Source: Paenibacillus endophyticus
GTDB taxonomy: Bacteria; Bacillota; Bacilli; Paenibacillales; Paenibacillaceae
NCBI RefSeq assembly: GCF_014192395.1
Contig: NZ_JACHXW010000001.1
Coordinates: 310,001-374,000 of the forward strand
Length of the DNA stretch: 64,000 bases
Direction: 5' to 3'
Translations under genes and position numbers: made by a program
Notes under the pieces: generated by a model
Database searches by the model: none
The model's input: only the letters and a program-made list of their open reading frames with translations
What the model was told of the DNA's origin: nothing
Shown: positions 35,411-44,504 of the stretch, in pieces
Layout of the letters: each line of letters begins with the position of its first letter
How positions within the stretch are numbered: the stretch's first letter is position 1

Positions 35411-37234
35411 ATGTTAATCAAGTTAGCATTGTCAGGCATGAAGAGCAGAGCCAAGGATTATATGATCCTTTTAGCGGGACTGGTCATGTCGATCTCTATC
35501 TTTTATATGTTTCAGACGATGGCTTGGAACCGCAGCTTTACGGAAGCGAATGCTGTCATTGATTCTATACAGCTCGTCTATATCATGGGTTCATTTCTGT
35601 TGTCGGCGATTACGCTTTTTTACATTTTGTACGCAAATGGATTTCTTCTTTCGCTGCGCCAGCGTGAGTACGGCTTATATCTGGTGCTTGGCGCTAGAAA
35701 AAGCAAAATTCGGTCGCTTATGTTCATCGAGACGATTGCGGTCGGGATCCTTTCGTTAGGAATAGGTCTAACGCTAGGTTTTGGTTTGTCCGCTTTAGTC
35801 GGTAGGCTGATGGCTGCGCAGCTTCAAGTAACCTTGACTGGTTACCACGCCATATATGGGCCTGCTGTTTTATTCACCGTTGTTTTCTTTGTCGTATTGT
35901 TCGGCTTGTCAGCGCTTTGGAACCAATTGAAGCTTGCAAGGCTTCAAGTTCTGCAGCTCGTGCATGATCATTCACAAGCTGACCAGTTGTGGAAAAGTAG
36001 CGTGTGGAAGAGAGTGCTTGGTGTTCTTGGGCTAATTGCTTTAGGACTTGGATATTTTTCTTTAACCTTCATGGAGCAGCTGCGGGAGATTGGACTGTTT
36101 ACCGCTACGTTCATGACACCAATCGGTACCTACCTTTTGTTTATGGTGCTGCTGCCGCCGTTTGTGGCGATGCTGAAAAATCGCAACAGCTTGCGGGGCA
36201 TACGAGCCTTTACCTTCGGACAATTAAGCTTCAGGATTAACGGGTTGACGAAGCTGCTGGCGACGGTTGCGATGCTGATTGCCCTTGGAGCGGGCGCCAT
36301 TGCTGGAGGAATGGCTTTTATAAACGATGCAAAAATAAAAAGCGAGAGCTACAGCGTATATGATATTATTGTCCATGATCCGCTGCCAGAGGAAGAAAAG
36401 GTGCTTAACGCCATTCCGTTTATGGATCGGCTGCAATATCGCTACAAGGTTGAGCATGGGAAGCTCTATTATGCGCGTGCCGATCTAGAGAAGCAAAGGC
36501 CGCTCATTCAATCGCAATCGATGCAAGGGAAGAAGGATGCGGACCAATTAATCCGCATAACGGAGAAGCTTCCTGTCGGAGAGGCAGGTTCCGAAGCGGC
36601 TAGCAGCGCGGAATGGGATTCCTTTCTGTGGACGATCGCTCCCGATCAGTCCATGGATTATCTTATTCTCGAAGAAGATAAATTCGAAGCGATACCGGTT
36701 GAGGCAAAATCCATCGTCATTGGCAAAACGAATGACTTTTTAGCCCATCGTGCTTCTTGGGCAGCACTTGATGAGCTGAGCATAAGCAAGCATAAAGATG
36801 GTTACATGCCATGGAGCAAATTTCAATATTATCAGAATACAATGGGCAACGCGAGCGGAACTTTCTTTATGGGCTTTTTCCTCGGCATCGCCTTCTTGGC
36901 TATGATGGCAAGCTGTCTGATGTTCAAGGTGCTCTCGGGCGCTGCTAAGGACATTCTACGTTATGAAATGCTGAGTAAGATCGGCGTGAGACGCGAGAAG
37001 CTGATACGCTCGATTTATCAGGAGCTCTTCCTGGTCTTCCTTTTTCCGGGTATCGCAGGTGTACTGCATGTCCTTGTCGGCATGAGGCTGTTCGCCTTTA
37101 TCCTTGAGGAGCCTTATTATAAGCTATGGATACCGCTAGTCTTGTTTGCTGTTATTTATTTCGTCTATTATATGCTGACTGTTAAGCTATATCAGAATCT
37201 AGTACTGGCAGGACGCAAGAAAGCTGTCGTATAA
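35411..37234 (+). CDS. BceB-type ABC transporter permease (FtsX domain)
   Basis: The 607-residue protein has the BceB layout of about ten membrane spans: one N-terminal, a group of FtsX spans around residues 55-310, a large extracytoplasmic domain (about 310-475) between spans 7 and 8, and three C-terminal spans. The REYGLYLVLGARKSKIRSLMF segment is typical of FtsX coupling helices. Together with BceA it would flip or release antibiotic-target complexes. AGGTGG precedes the ATG. A strong terminator ends the operon. Confidence 0.9.
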   Translation: MLIKLALSGMKSRAKDYMILLAGLVMSISIFYMFQTMAWNRSFTEANAVIDSIQLVYIMGSFLLSAITLFYILYANGFLLSLRQREYGLYLVLGARKSKIRSLMFIETIAVGILSLGIGLTLGFGLSALVGRLMAAQLQVTLTGYHAIYGPAVLFTVVFFVVLFGLSALWNQLKLARLQVLQLVHDHSQADQLWKSSVWKRVLGVLGLIALGLGYFSLTFMEQLREIGLFTATFMTPIGTYLLFMVLLPPFVAMLKNRNSLRGIRAFTFGQLSFRINGLTKLLATVAMLIALGAGAIAGGMAFINDAKIKSESYSVYDIIVHDPLPEEEKVLNAIPFMDRLQYRYKVEHGKLYYARADLEKQRPLIQSQSMQGKKDADQLIRITEKLPVGEAGSEAASSAEWDSFLWTIAPDQSMDYLILEEDKFEAIPVEAKSIVIGKTNDFLAHRASWAALDELSISKHKDGYMPWSKFQYYQNTMGNASGTFFMGFFLGIAFLAMMASCLMFKVLSGAAKDILRYEMLSKIGVRREKLIRSIYQELFLVFLFPGIAGVLHVLVGMRLFAFILEEPYYKLWIPLVLFAVIYFVYYMLTVKLYQNLVLAGRKKAVV

Positions 37235-37246
37235 AATATAAATAGG

Positions 37247-37286
37247 AAGAAGCTGTCCGAGTAAAATTCGGACAGCTTCTTATTTT
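37247..37286 (+). terminator. Terminator after bceB-like gene
   Basis: AAGAAGCTGTCCGA pairs perfectly with TCGGACAGCTTCTT around a 7-base loop, followed by ATTTTC. The dispersed repeat begins five bases later. Confidence 0.88.
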
Positions 37287-37290
37287 CTTG

Positions 37291-37387
37291 AAATATAGGA
37301 AAGTATATGATTTCGCCATCCTTTCTCTATATTTCTCGGTATGAAACGCGCTGCGTCGCCAAAGGATGGCGACAGCCGTTTCACCTT
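37291..37387. repeat. Dispersed hairpin repeat, copy 2 (97 bp)
   Basis: About 90% identical to 4062-4157. Paired arms are conserved: AAATATAGGAAAG with CTTTCTCTATATTT, and TGAAACG with CGTTTCA around an inner GTCGCC/GGCGAC stem. Most differences are transitions plus a replaced loop (37316-37321). As with copy 1, it directly follows a terminator. Confidence 0.85.
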
Positions 37388-37470
37388 GGGACATGACATT
37401 CGCCATCTTGCAACTTCTCTCGACTTTTTGCGTCTAATTTCTGACACAGAAATATTTGGGAGGCGATAGA

Positions 37471-38031
37471 ATGAAACGAATAAGCTCATACCTGTTCGTT
37501 TTTCTATTTATCATAGCAGGATGCAGCAATGAAAAGGAAATTGCTTCCGTTGCCGTAATCGACCAACAGGCGACTAATACCGTAAAGCAAACGATCAAAA
37601 TGCCGAAGGATATGCCAAGCACCTTCGATTTCATGGTCCGTTACGGCTACGGTACGGTTAATAAAAACGAGGTTAACACCTTTCAAGGCACGATAACAAA
37701 GGACTTAATCGCGAACGGAACGGCGACGACGTCAATGAAGTTTACCAAGGAAGAGCTGCGCAGCATTTATAATAAAATGAGAGAAATAGATATCATGAGC
37801 GGGAAGAAGCTGGAGACCGAAGTCAAAGGCTGTGAAACCGTCCCTTATAATGAAGATATTTGGGAAGTCAATGTAAATGGGAAAACTGTAACGATGTCTT
37901 GGACCGATCGGTATTGCAGCCAAACGCTCGAAGCTGAGCAGCTGCTGGAGCTGCGCCAATTCGTGGATCTAATCGTTCAGGAGCGAACGGAATATAAAAA
38001 CTTGCCTGAATCCGAAGGCGGCTATGAATAA
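37471..38031 (+). CDS. Hypothetical lipoprotein
   Basis: The 186-residue protein has a lipoprotein signal peptide ending at IIAGCSNEKE (Cys18 from the ATG at 37471). The mature part shows two cysteines (KGCETV and DRYCSQT) that could form a disulfide, and a pattern seen in small Bacillales lipoproteins (FTKEELRSIYNKMREIDI). I do not recognise a function. GGGAGG precedes the ATG by 7 bases. The stop overlaps the start of a possible small membrane peptide. Confidence 0.8.
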   Translation: MKRISSYLFVFLFIIAGCSNEKEIASVAVIDQQATNTVKQTIKMPKDMPSTFDFMVRYGYGTVNKNEVNTFQGTITKDLIANGTATTSMKFTKEELRSIYNKMREIDIMSGKKLETEVKGCETVPYNEDIWEVNVNGKTVTMSWTDRYCSQTLEAEQLLELRQFVDLIVQERTEYKNLPESEGGYE

Positions 38032-38149
38032 CAGGGACATGCTCATCATAATGGCCATTGCTTTGATAGGAATAGGGAATGGACAGGCTTTGATGAAGCA
38101 GCGCATACCCGTGGGCACTAACTTATTCATGCAAGACAATCATCTATAA
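38024..38149 (+). CDS. Possible 41-residue membrane peptide
   Basis: An ATG overlapping the lipoprotein stop opens a 41-codon frame beginning MNNRDMLIIMAIALIGIGNG, with one hydrophobic segment. AAGGCGG lies close upstream. It ends inside the 3' end of the convergent serpin gene by six bases. Coding status is uncertain; the overlap with the upstream gene is the main support. Confidence 0.3.
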   Translation: MNNRDMLIIMAIALIGIGNGQALMKQRIPVGTNLFMQDNHL

Positions 38150-39385
38150 GGTTTCTACAATCCCCGCAAATAACAGCAGCCCTGACTGGAGATCTTGAAC
38201 GGCGAACATAAAAGGGCGGTTGATATCCATCTCAAAGGTTTTGCTCGGCGGAGCGCCCCCAGCATCTATGCCTATCTTCGTAATGGCAGCAGCTTCCGTG
38301 CCGCGTTCGGATACGTCAATGACCGTTTTATGCAGGATGTGGTTAATATATAAATCTTTGCCGTCAGCTGTATCAGCCATTATGCTGAAGTCGGCACTGT
38401 TGCGGTCGAAAGGCAGGTTCATGCCCATCGCCTTTAAGGCTTGGGTAAGATCAAGCTGGTTTTCTATTCGGAATTTCGGCATAGTGAGCTTTCCTTGAAA
38501 CGAATCAAAGCGTTTGGTCCAGAAATGGTCTTGTGACAGCAGCTGTTCAACTAAAACGGTATGGTCTGCATTTGGCTGGGGAAGCACGACGAGCATCCCC
38601 ATCTGTTCATCTCCATAAGGCAGCCGAACGGCTTGATAGTCGGCCGTCTCCTCGTATTCATATACTTGTTGCTGATGCATATAAGAAATTGGAGACGTAT
38701 CTCCGTCAGCGTTCGTAAAGCTCCCCAATTTGGTTTGTTCAGGTTTAAAGGGTTCTTTCCATGTTCCGTTGAAATAAAGCGCATTAATCAGTATCAGCCT
38801 CGCAACTTCCGGAATCGGTTTATCGATAATGGTCGGGATCAGGCCGTTCGTTTGCTTGTTCACCCATTTGTTGATTTCTTTTCGAACGGCTGGTTCGGTT
38901 AGATCACGCTCATTCAACTGGGCAGCATAGGTATCCTTCACTCGTCCGATATAGTCCTCTCGAAAGGGCCAGCCCTTTTGGAGCCAAAGGGAATTGGCGT
39001 TGGTCAGCTTGATGCCGGGGCCTGGGTGACGAAGAAGCTCGTTTAGCTTTTGTTGTCCTTTATTTATCTCATCGCGGGAGAGTTTATCAATAAGCATAGT
39101 GCTCGCCATTTGGTCAAATGTGGCGCCACTAGCCCCATTAAGGGCCATAGCTAACGCTTGAGTTAAGCTAATGGGAGAGACGGTTACATTTTTACCTTTG
39201 TTAGAAACGTAGACTTGCTTCATGACAGACAGGCCGAACGCGTTCGCGGCTGTCGCGACCCGAGTATCTGCTTGGCTAGCTAACTGGGCACGAGCCTTTG
39301 TCGTAATCGTCTTTTCCGTGTTTTGGCCGCAGGCTGTAAGGAGCAATGCAGCGGTAATAGCAATGAATTTTATTGCGCGTACCAT
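38144..39385 (-). CDS. Serpin-family lipoprotein (serine protease inhibitor)
   Basis: The 413-residue protein has a lipobox (LLLTACGQ, Cys19) and a complete serpin fold: NVTVSPISLTQALAMALNGA, LILINALYFNGTWKEPF, the hinge SERGTEAAAITK and the C-terminal NRPFMFAVQDLQSGLLLFAG. The hinge has the small residues needed for loop insertion, so it is predicted to be inhibitory. Counting from hinge and C-terminus, the scissile bond falls near Gly-Gly-Ala in IGIDAGGAPPSK, which would suit subtilisin- or elastase-like proteases. The membrane anchor places it outside the cell. GGGGGA precedes the ATG. It stands alone. Confidence 0.93.
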   Translation of the reverse strand: MVRAIKFIAITAALLLTACGQNTEKTITTKARAQLASQADTRVATAANAFGLSVMKQVYVSNKGKNVTVSPISLTQALAMALNGASGATFDQMASTMLIDKLSRDEINKGQQKLNELLRHPGPGIKLTNANSLWLQKGWPFREDYIGRVKDTYAAQLNERDLTEPAVRKEINKWVNKQTNGLIPTIIDKPIPEVARLILINALYFNGTWKEPFKPEQTKLGSFTNADGDTSPISYMHQQQVYEYEETADYQAVRLPYGDEQMGMLVVLPQPNADHTVLVEQLLSQDHFWTKRFDSFQGKLTMPKFRIENQLDLTQALKAMGMNLPFDRNSADFSIMADTADGKDLYINHILHKTVIDVSERGTEAAAITKIGIDAGGAPPSKTFEMDINRPFMFAVQDLQSGLLLFAGIVETL

Positions 39386-39594
39386 GAAATATCCCCCATT
39401 TAATGAAATCGTTACCTATACAACGAGCAGCAGTGCGGGAATGTTGCTGCACAAGATTGCGATTTATTCTATCCATGCACAGTAAAGAAAAATGATTAAC
39501 GAAGCAACGTATTGTTAATTTTTTGTTCTTTGCGCCCGGAAGACCTCATTTCTTATACAATAAGAGCATTCGGTTCATTCAGGAGGCCAAGCAA

Positions 39595-40842
39595 ATGGGG
39601 GCATTTTCAAAGGAAGAAAAAAGCTGGATGTGGTACGATTGGGGCCATTCTGCCTACTCGATTATCATTTCAACGGCCGTGTTCCCGCTTTTTTATAAAG
39701 CGGCTGCCGAGGACGCAGGCGTTAGCGCAGCGAATTCTACGGCTTACTTGGGATATACGATTGCGATCTCGACGTTTATCCTTGCTTTGTTAGGGCCGAT
39801 CTTAGGTACGATTGCCGATTACCAAGGCTTCAAAAAAACGTTTTTTGCCGGCTTCAGCATGCTTGGCATCATCGCTACCGCGCTGCTTACGTTCATTCCG
39901 AATGATAACTGGTTGCTGCTGCTCGTCTGTTATATGTTCATTGCGATCGGCTCGGCGGGCTCTAATGTGTTCTATGACGCATTCCTCGTGGACGTCACCG
40001 ACGACACGCGGATGAATAAAGTGTCTGCCCGCGGATTTGCAATTGGGTATATGGGGAGCACGATACCATTTATCATCAGTATCGCGATCATTCTTTTAGC
40101 TCAGCAAGAGGTTCTGCCGATATCCGTCACGGCAGCGAGCCAGATTGCGTTCTTCATAACGGCCCTTTGGTGGGGCGTATTCACTCTGCCGATGCTCCGC
40201 AACGTACGCCAGAAGCATTACTTGAACCGCGAGCCTCGAATCGTCGCGAACAGCTTTAGGCGCCTTTACGAGACATTAAAGCAAATCAAGCAGCATCGCG
40301 CGATCTTCTTGTTTTTGCTCGCTTATTTTTTCTATATCGACGGCGTCGGGACGATCATCACGATGTCTACCGCCTATGGAACCGATCTCGGCATCGAATC
40401 GACGGACCTGCTTATCATATTATTCGTCACGCAAGTAGTTGCAGCTCCGTTCGCGATGTTGTACGGGCGTCTAGCTGATCTGTTTTCTAGCAAAATCATG
40501 CTGTATGTCGGTATTTGCGTTTATATCATCGTATGCATCTACGCCTATTTCATGAAATCGGCATTCGACTTCTGGGTGCTGGCCATGCTGGTTGCCACCT
40601 CGCAAGGCGGCATTCAGGCGCTGAGCCGGTCTTACTTCGCACGGATGGTGCCTAAGGAGAATGCGAACCGGTTTTTCGGGTTTTATAATATTTTCGACAA
40701 GTTCGCTTCGATTATAGGTCCGCTTCTTGTCGGGGTAACCGCGCAGCTTACCGGCCACACGAGCATGGGCGTATTCAGCCTCGTCATCCTGTTTGTCGTA
40801 GGGATCGTCATTCTTATGCGAGTGCCGGAACCGGGAGCATGA
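39595..40842 (+). CDS. MFS transporter, UMF1 (Atg22-like) family
   Basis: The 415-residue protein begins MGAFSKEEKSWMWYDWGHSAYS, the typical UMF1 N-terminus, and has about twelve membrane spans with GPILGTIADYQGFKKTFF as the loop 2-3 motif and GGIQALSRSYFARMVPKE late. Relatives are related to yeast Atg22 vacuolar amino-acid exporters; the bacterial substrate is unknown. The frame extends 24 codons upstream without a ribosome site. The ATG at 39595 follows CAGGAGG. Confidence 0.9.
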   Translation: MGAFSKEEKSWMWYDWGHSAYSIIISTAVFPLFYKAAAEDAGVSAANSTAYLGYTIAISTFILALLGPILGTIADYQGFKKTFFAGFSMLGIIATALLTFIPNDNWLLLLVCYMFIAIGSAGSNVFYDAFLVDVTDDTRMNKVSARGFAIGYMGSTIPFIISIAIILLAQQEVLPISVTAASQIAFFITALWWGVFTLPMLRNVRQKHYLNREPRIVANSFRRLYETLKQIKQHRAIFLFLLAYFFYIDGVGTIITMSTAYGTDLGIESTDLLIILFVTQVVAAPFAMLYGRLADLFSSKIMLYVGICVYIIVCIYAYFMKSAFDFWVLAMLVATSQGGIQALSRSYFARMVPKENANRFFGFYNIFDKFASIIGPLLVGVTAQLTGHTSMGVFSLVILFVVGIVILMRVPEPGA

Positions 40843-40948
40843 AAAAAAACCGCCCGCGCTAGCAAAGGGGGAACGGTTTATTTTCCATTATCTTACCTGC
40901 TGTTTTAGGCTGTCCTGCCCAATGAAACAATCGAATAAAGATCGTTTT

Positions 40949-42067
40949 TTATTTCTGTATGGAATACTTTAAATGAACAATATTGCTGTTCGTTTGTTTG
41001 CCATCCCATTCCGTATAAAGGAGTGCTTTGCCGGAAGGGCTCCAAGCCGTCACTGCATTGTCGACATCTACCGCAAGCGAGGTGGACTTGCCGGTTAACA
41101 TATCGTAGACATAGAGCCCTTTTATGGTCGTTCCGTTTACGTCCGCCTTCTCGCTGTACGCAATCATCCGCTGATCCAGCGACCATGAAACTCCGCCGAG
41201 CTCCGTGCCTTCTGCGATCGTTTCTTGATTTTTTCCGTCTGCGTCGCTTAGAATCAACTTGCTTTTGGTGCCATTAGTTTGCAATACGAGCAATTGATTC
41301 CCATCGGGCGAGGAGACTACGCGATAAACATGGTCCATACCCAAGCTTCTCTTTTCCTTCGTAGTCAGGTTCAGCACCATTAAGGATTCATCGGTTTGGG
41401 TAGTGTAATAAATCTTATCGTTTATCTTCTCAACGATAACCAACGCTTCCTCATCCAAGCCTGCGAGCGGAGCGATGCTCCCTGACGTACTTGCCGTGTA
41501 GGCGCCGCCGCTGTAAGCTGCACCAATAATTGTTTTTCCGTCCGCCCATTTGGCACTGACGGCTCCTCCGATAGTCCCCCCACTAATTGCGAATGAGTCC
41601 AACGTTTCGAGATTCAGCACATGATAGACAGGGTCGCCTAAATCGAATAGTTGATACAGCAAATGCTTTTTATCGGAAGATAAGGTCGCATCGCCTAAAA
41701 ATGCGTTTTCCTGTTCCTTTATCAGCTCGTATTGTTTGGTTTTCAGATTGTACCGATACAAGCTTTTAGGATAGGAATCCGACAATTCTTCCAGCTTCAT
41801 TTTGTCCAGCGACGTATTTTCTTTGGAGACGATGACGGTTTCCTCATCGATCCAGTCAGTAAACGCCACATTTTCAAATGGTTCTATTTTTTCAACGGAA
41901 ACATCTGGCTCGCCGGTCTCCTTGCCGTCATCCTCAATGACCGTTATCGTTTCGCCGGGCTCTTTGATAATCACCCTGCTATTCGTATCTTCCGCGCTGC
42001 AGGCTGCAGTGAGAACAAGCAATGCTGCTGCAAATCCCATTATGGCTGTTTTTGTTTTCTTCATCAT
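40949..42067 (-). CDS. Lipoprotein with beta-propeller-like (TolB/WD40-type) repeats
   Basis: The 372-residue protein has a signal peptide with lipobox LTAACSAED (Cys near residue 23). The mature part repeats blade-like units ending in patterns such as VVSSPDGNQLLVL, VSWSLDQRMIAYS and TAWSPSGKALLYTE. This points to a TolB-type propeller, comparable to YqgU-like lipoproteins of Bacillus. The frame starts 27 codons earlier, but GAGGAGG fits the ATG at 42067. It lies downstream of a two-component system on the same strand, separated by about 105 bases, and may act with it at the cell surface. Confidence 0.82.
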   Translation of the reverse strand: MMKKTKTAIMGFAAALLVLTAACSAEDTNSRVIIKEPGETITVIEDDGKETGEPDVSVEKIEPFENVAFTDWIDEETVIVSKENTSLDKMKLEELSDSYPKSLYRYNLKTKQYELIKEQENAFLGDATLSSDKKHLLYQLFDLGDPVYHVLNLETLDSFAISGGTIGGAVSAKWADGKTIIGAAYSGGAYTASTSGSIAPLAGLDEEALVIVEKINDKIYYTTQTDESLMVLNLTTKEKRSLGMDHVYRVVSSPDGNQLLVLQTNGTKSKLILSDADGKNQETIAEGTELGGVSWSLDQRMIAYSEKADVNGTTIKGLYVYDMLTGKSTSLAVDVDNAVTAWSPSGKALLYTEWDGKQTNSNIVHLKYSIQK

Positions 42068-42172
42068 GATCGCCTCCTCGATACCTACAATATCAAGAAA
42101 TTGTACCCAAAATACAAACGAATGTTTCCAAGATGTAAACAAATGCATCGAAAAAACACATGCATAGCTCGG

Positions 42173-43633
42173 TTATGTTGGCTTATAAACGGGAAAAGAA
42201 ATTCTGAATACGGTTCCTGTCCTATCCGTCCTCACAAGAGCGATAGTGCCTCCTTGTAATTCGGCATATTGTTTCGCAAGCGAAAGGCCAAGCCCTGCGC
42301 CGCCATTTTCCCGGGACCTGTTTTTATCGACGGTGTAGAATGGCTCGAATATCTTGTGAACCACTTCTTTTGGAATGCCAATGCCCGAATCGGCGATTTC
42401 AATGATAACCTGTCCGTTCTTGCAATCATTTTTCACCACAATATGGCCATTCGCCTTATTGTATTTAATGGCGTTATCCAGAAGATTGACGAGCACAATG
42501 GTCATGGAGTCTTTATCAGCTTCCACATAGGCCTCGGTTAAATCCGTTTCCAACCGCAAACCAAACTTTTCCAGCTTGCCTCTCAGGCTGTTCAGCACGA
42601 ATTCAATCGCTTGCTGGATGTCGACCTTTTCCTTGTGGAATTCAAAATCATATTTTTCCAAGGAGGCCAATTGCAAAACCTTTTCCACCATTTCATACAA
42701 CCGCTGCGTTTCGCTTTGGATATTCGTTTTTGCCGTTTCGAGCAGCTCCTCATCATCCGGATACATCTGGAGCAGATCGATATACGCTTTAATAGATGTT
42801 AACGGCGTTTTAAATTCATGAGTAACGCTGCCAATAAACTGCTTTTGCTGCTGATCAAGCTCGGATAATTTACGGACCGCCATCGTCAGCTTTTCGCGTT
42901 CCAGATCCTTATCCCGCATCGTTCTCATAATCTGCTCGCTCATATCACGAATTCCTTCGCTCAGCTCGCCGATTTCATCCCTTCGTGCAAGCGTGTCGGT
43001 CTCGAAATGTCCCTCCCGAATCCGATCCACCGCAGCGTTCAGCCTGATAATTTTACTGGCGAATGAGTTGAAATAAAAATAAGCGAGCAGAAAGCTGAGC
43101 AAAAACACACCTGTCCCAATATAGATGAACATTTGCTTGATCTGGTTGTAAAAGGCAATGTTTTTTGCAAGGGAGTAATTGAACTGTACAACCCCGACCT
43201 GCTCATTGCCTGTTTTTAGCGGGGTCATGTAATACATCGAATCGTTGTTCGTCAAATAGGCTGTTTTATTGTTTAGCGCAAAGGCTAACGTTTTGCTTAT
43301 GCTGCCGGATGTGCTGTTCGATTGATCTTTATTGATGATAATCCCTTGCTGGTCATACAAGACGACCGAATGACCGCTAATCAATTCCAATTGACCCGCA
43401 AAATCCTTTCCTTTCTCAGCGAGAAAGGTTTGAGGCACTTTATTGGGCTCGGCCATAAGGCTCTGGATAAAATAGACGTTTGCGGTTGCGCCTTGCTGGG
43501 ACAAATACTGCTCAACCTCAAGCTGTTGGTTTTTTTGAATGCCTTCCAGTACCAGCAAGCTTAAAATGAAAACGGTAAGGAGCAATAGGGCGGCCAAAAA
43601 AATGCTGAATTTAATTTTTATGCTGATTCTCAC
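42173..43633 (-). CDS. Sensor histidine kinase
   Basis: The 486-residue kinase has two membrane spans (about residues 8-32 and 165-188) around a 130-residue extracytoplasmic sensor. A HAMP domain follows, then the phospho-acceptor box SVTHEFKTPLTSIKAYI and ATPase motifs LLDNAIKYNKANG and NGGAGLGLSLAKQY. The longest frame begins 11 codons earlier. GTG at 43633 follows GGGAGG and is preferred. It overlaps the response regulator gene by 23 bases. The pair is divergent from the RiPP-like locus and could be its regulator. Confidence 0.9.
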   Translation of the reverse strand: MRISIKIKFSIFLAALLLLTVFILSLLVLEGIQKNQQLEVEQYLSQQGATANVYFIQSLMAEPNKVPQTFLAEKGKDFAGQLELISGHSVVLYDQQGIIINKDQSNSTSGSISKTLAFALNNKTAYLTNNDSMYYMTPLKTGNEQVGVVQFNYSLAKNIAFYNQIKQMFIYIGTGVFLLSFLLAYFYFNSFASKIIRLNAAVDRIREGHFETDTLARRDEIGELSEGIRDMSEQIMRTMRDKDLEREKLTMAVRKLSELDQQQKQFIGSVTHEFKTPLTSIKAYIDLLQMYPDDEELLETAKTNIQSETQRLYEMVEKVLQLASLEKYDFEFHKEKVDIQQAIEFVLNSLRGKLEKFGLRLETDLTEAYVEADKDSMTIVLVNLLDNAIKYNKANGHIVVKNDCKNGQVIIEIADSGIGIPKEVVHKIFEPFYTVDKNRSRENGGAGLGLSLAKQYAELQGGTIALVRTDRTGTVFRISFPVYKPT

Positions 43634-44318
43634 CGTAACCTCCCGAAGCTTTATAGCCGACGCCATGAACGGTTTGTATCATTTCACTACTGGCCGGACC
43701 CAGCTTTTTTCTGACTCTCTGTACATGAATATCCACGGTACGCGTACCGCCTATATAATCCATGCCCCATACCAAATCCAATAGCTGCTCCCTCGTATAA
43801 ACCCTGTCGGGGCTGGATACCAGCAGCGCGAGCAGATCGTATTCCTTAGGTGTCAAATCAAGCTTGTTGTCGCCTGCCCAAGCCGCTCGCTTACTTGCGT
43901 GGAGTATGATTGGACCCAGCTTAATCTCGTCAAGCGCTTGCTTTTCTCCGGCAGCCTGCATTCTTCTCAGCAGTGATCTTAACCGTGCAAGCAGCTCACG
44001 CATATCAAAAGGCTTTGTAATATAATCGTCTGCTCCCAGCTCCAGCCCTAAAATTTTGTTGACGATATCCTCTTTGGCAGTGAGCATGATCACGCCGATG
44101 CGGCCTTTATTTTGCAGCCTCTTTAAAATGTCATAACCATCCATGCCGGGAAGCATGACATCCAAAATAATGGCATCCGGCCGAAAGGCATGTAATCTAT
44201 CCATGGCTTCTGCCCCGTGATTTACGACCTCGACGGTATAGCCTTCTCTTCTTAAGGCGTAGGCAATGGCGTCCGCGATTTTTTTTTCGTCTTCAATAAC
44301 CATCACTTTTTCGTTCAT
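43611..44318 (-). CDS. OmpR-family response regulator
   Basis: The 235-residue regulator has a receiver domain (VMVIEDEKKIADAI, phospho-acceptor Asp in AIILDVMLPGMDG, Lys in YITKPFDMREL) and a winged helix (LTPKEYDLLALLVSSPDRVYT, TVDIHVQRVRKKLG). The ATG at 44318 follows GGTTGGTGA; the nine extra upstream codons lack a site. First gene of a kinase operon, 186 bases from the divergent nucleotidyltransferase gene. Confidence 0.92.
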   Translation of the reverse strand: MNEKVMVIEDEKKIADAIAYALRREGYTVEVVNHGAEAMDRLHAFRPDAIILDVMLPGMDGYDILKRLQNKGRIGVIMLTAKEDIVNKILGLELGADDYITKPFDMRELLARLRSLLRRMQAAGEKQALDEIKLGPIILHASKRAAWAGDNKLDLTPKEYDLLALLVSSPDRVYTREQLLDLVWGMDYIGGTRTVDIHVQRVRKKLGPASSEMIQTVHGVGYKASGGYGENQHKN

Positions 44319-44504
44319 CGAATCACCAACCCATTCTTTCTGCATAATTACAGTCTATCATCCCCAGATTTGGATCGAAAGTTGAAAGGCAGCCGATTTA
44401 TGTTCGAGGATTAGAAAAATTTCACAATTGGCTTCGTTCCTTACCCCCACAAACGAAATAAGAAATCCGAAACTAGTTTATAGAGAAAGCGAAGGGAGCG
44501 GCTC

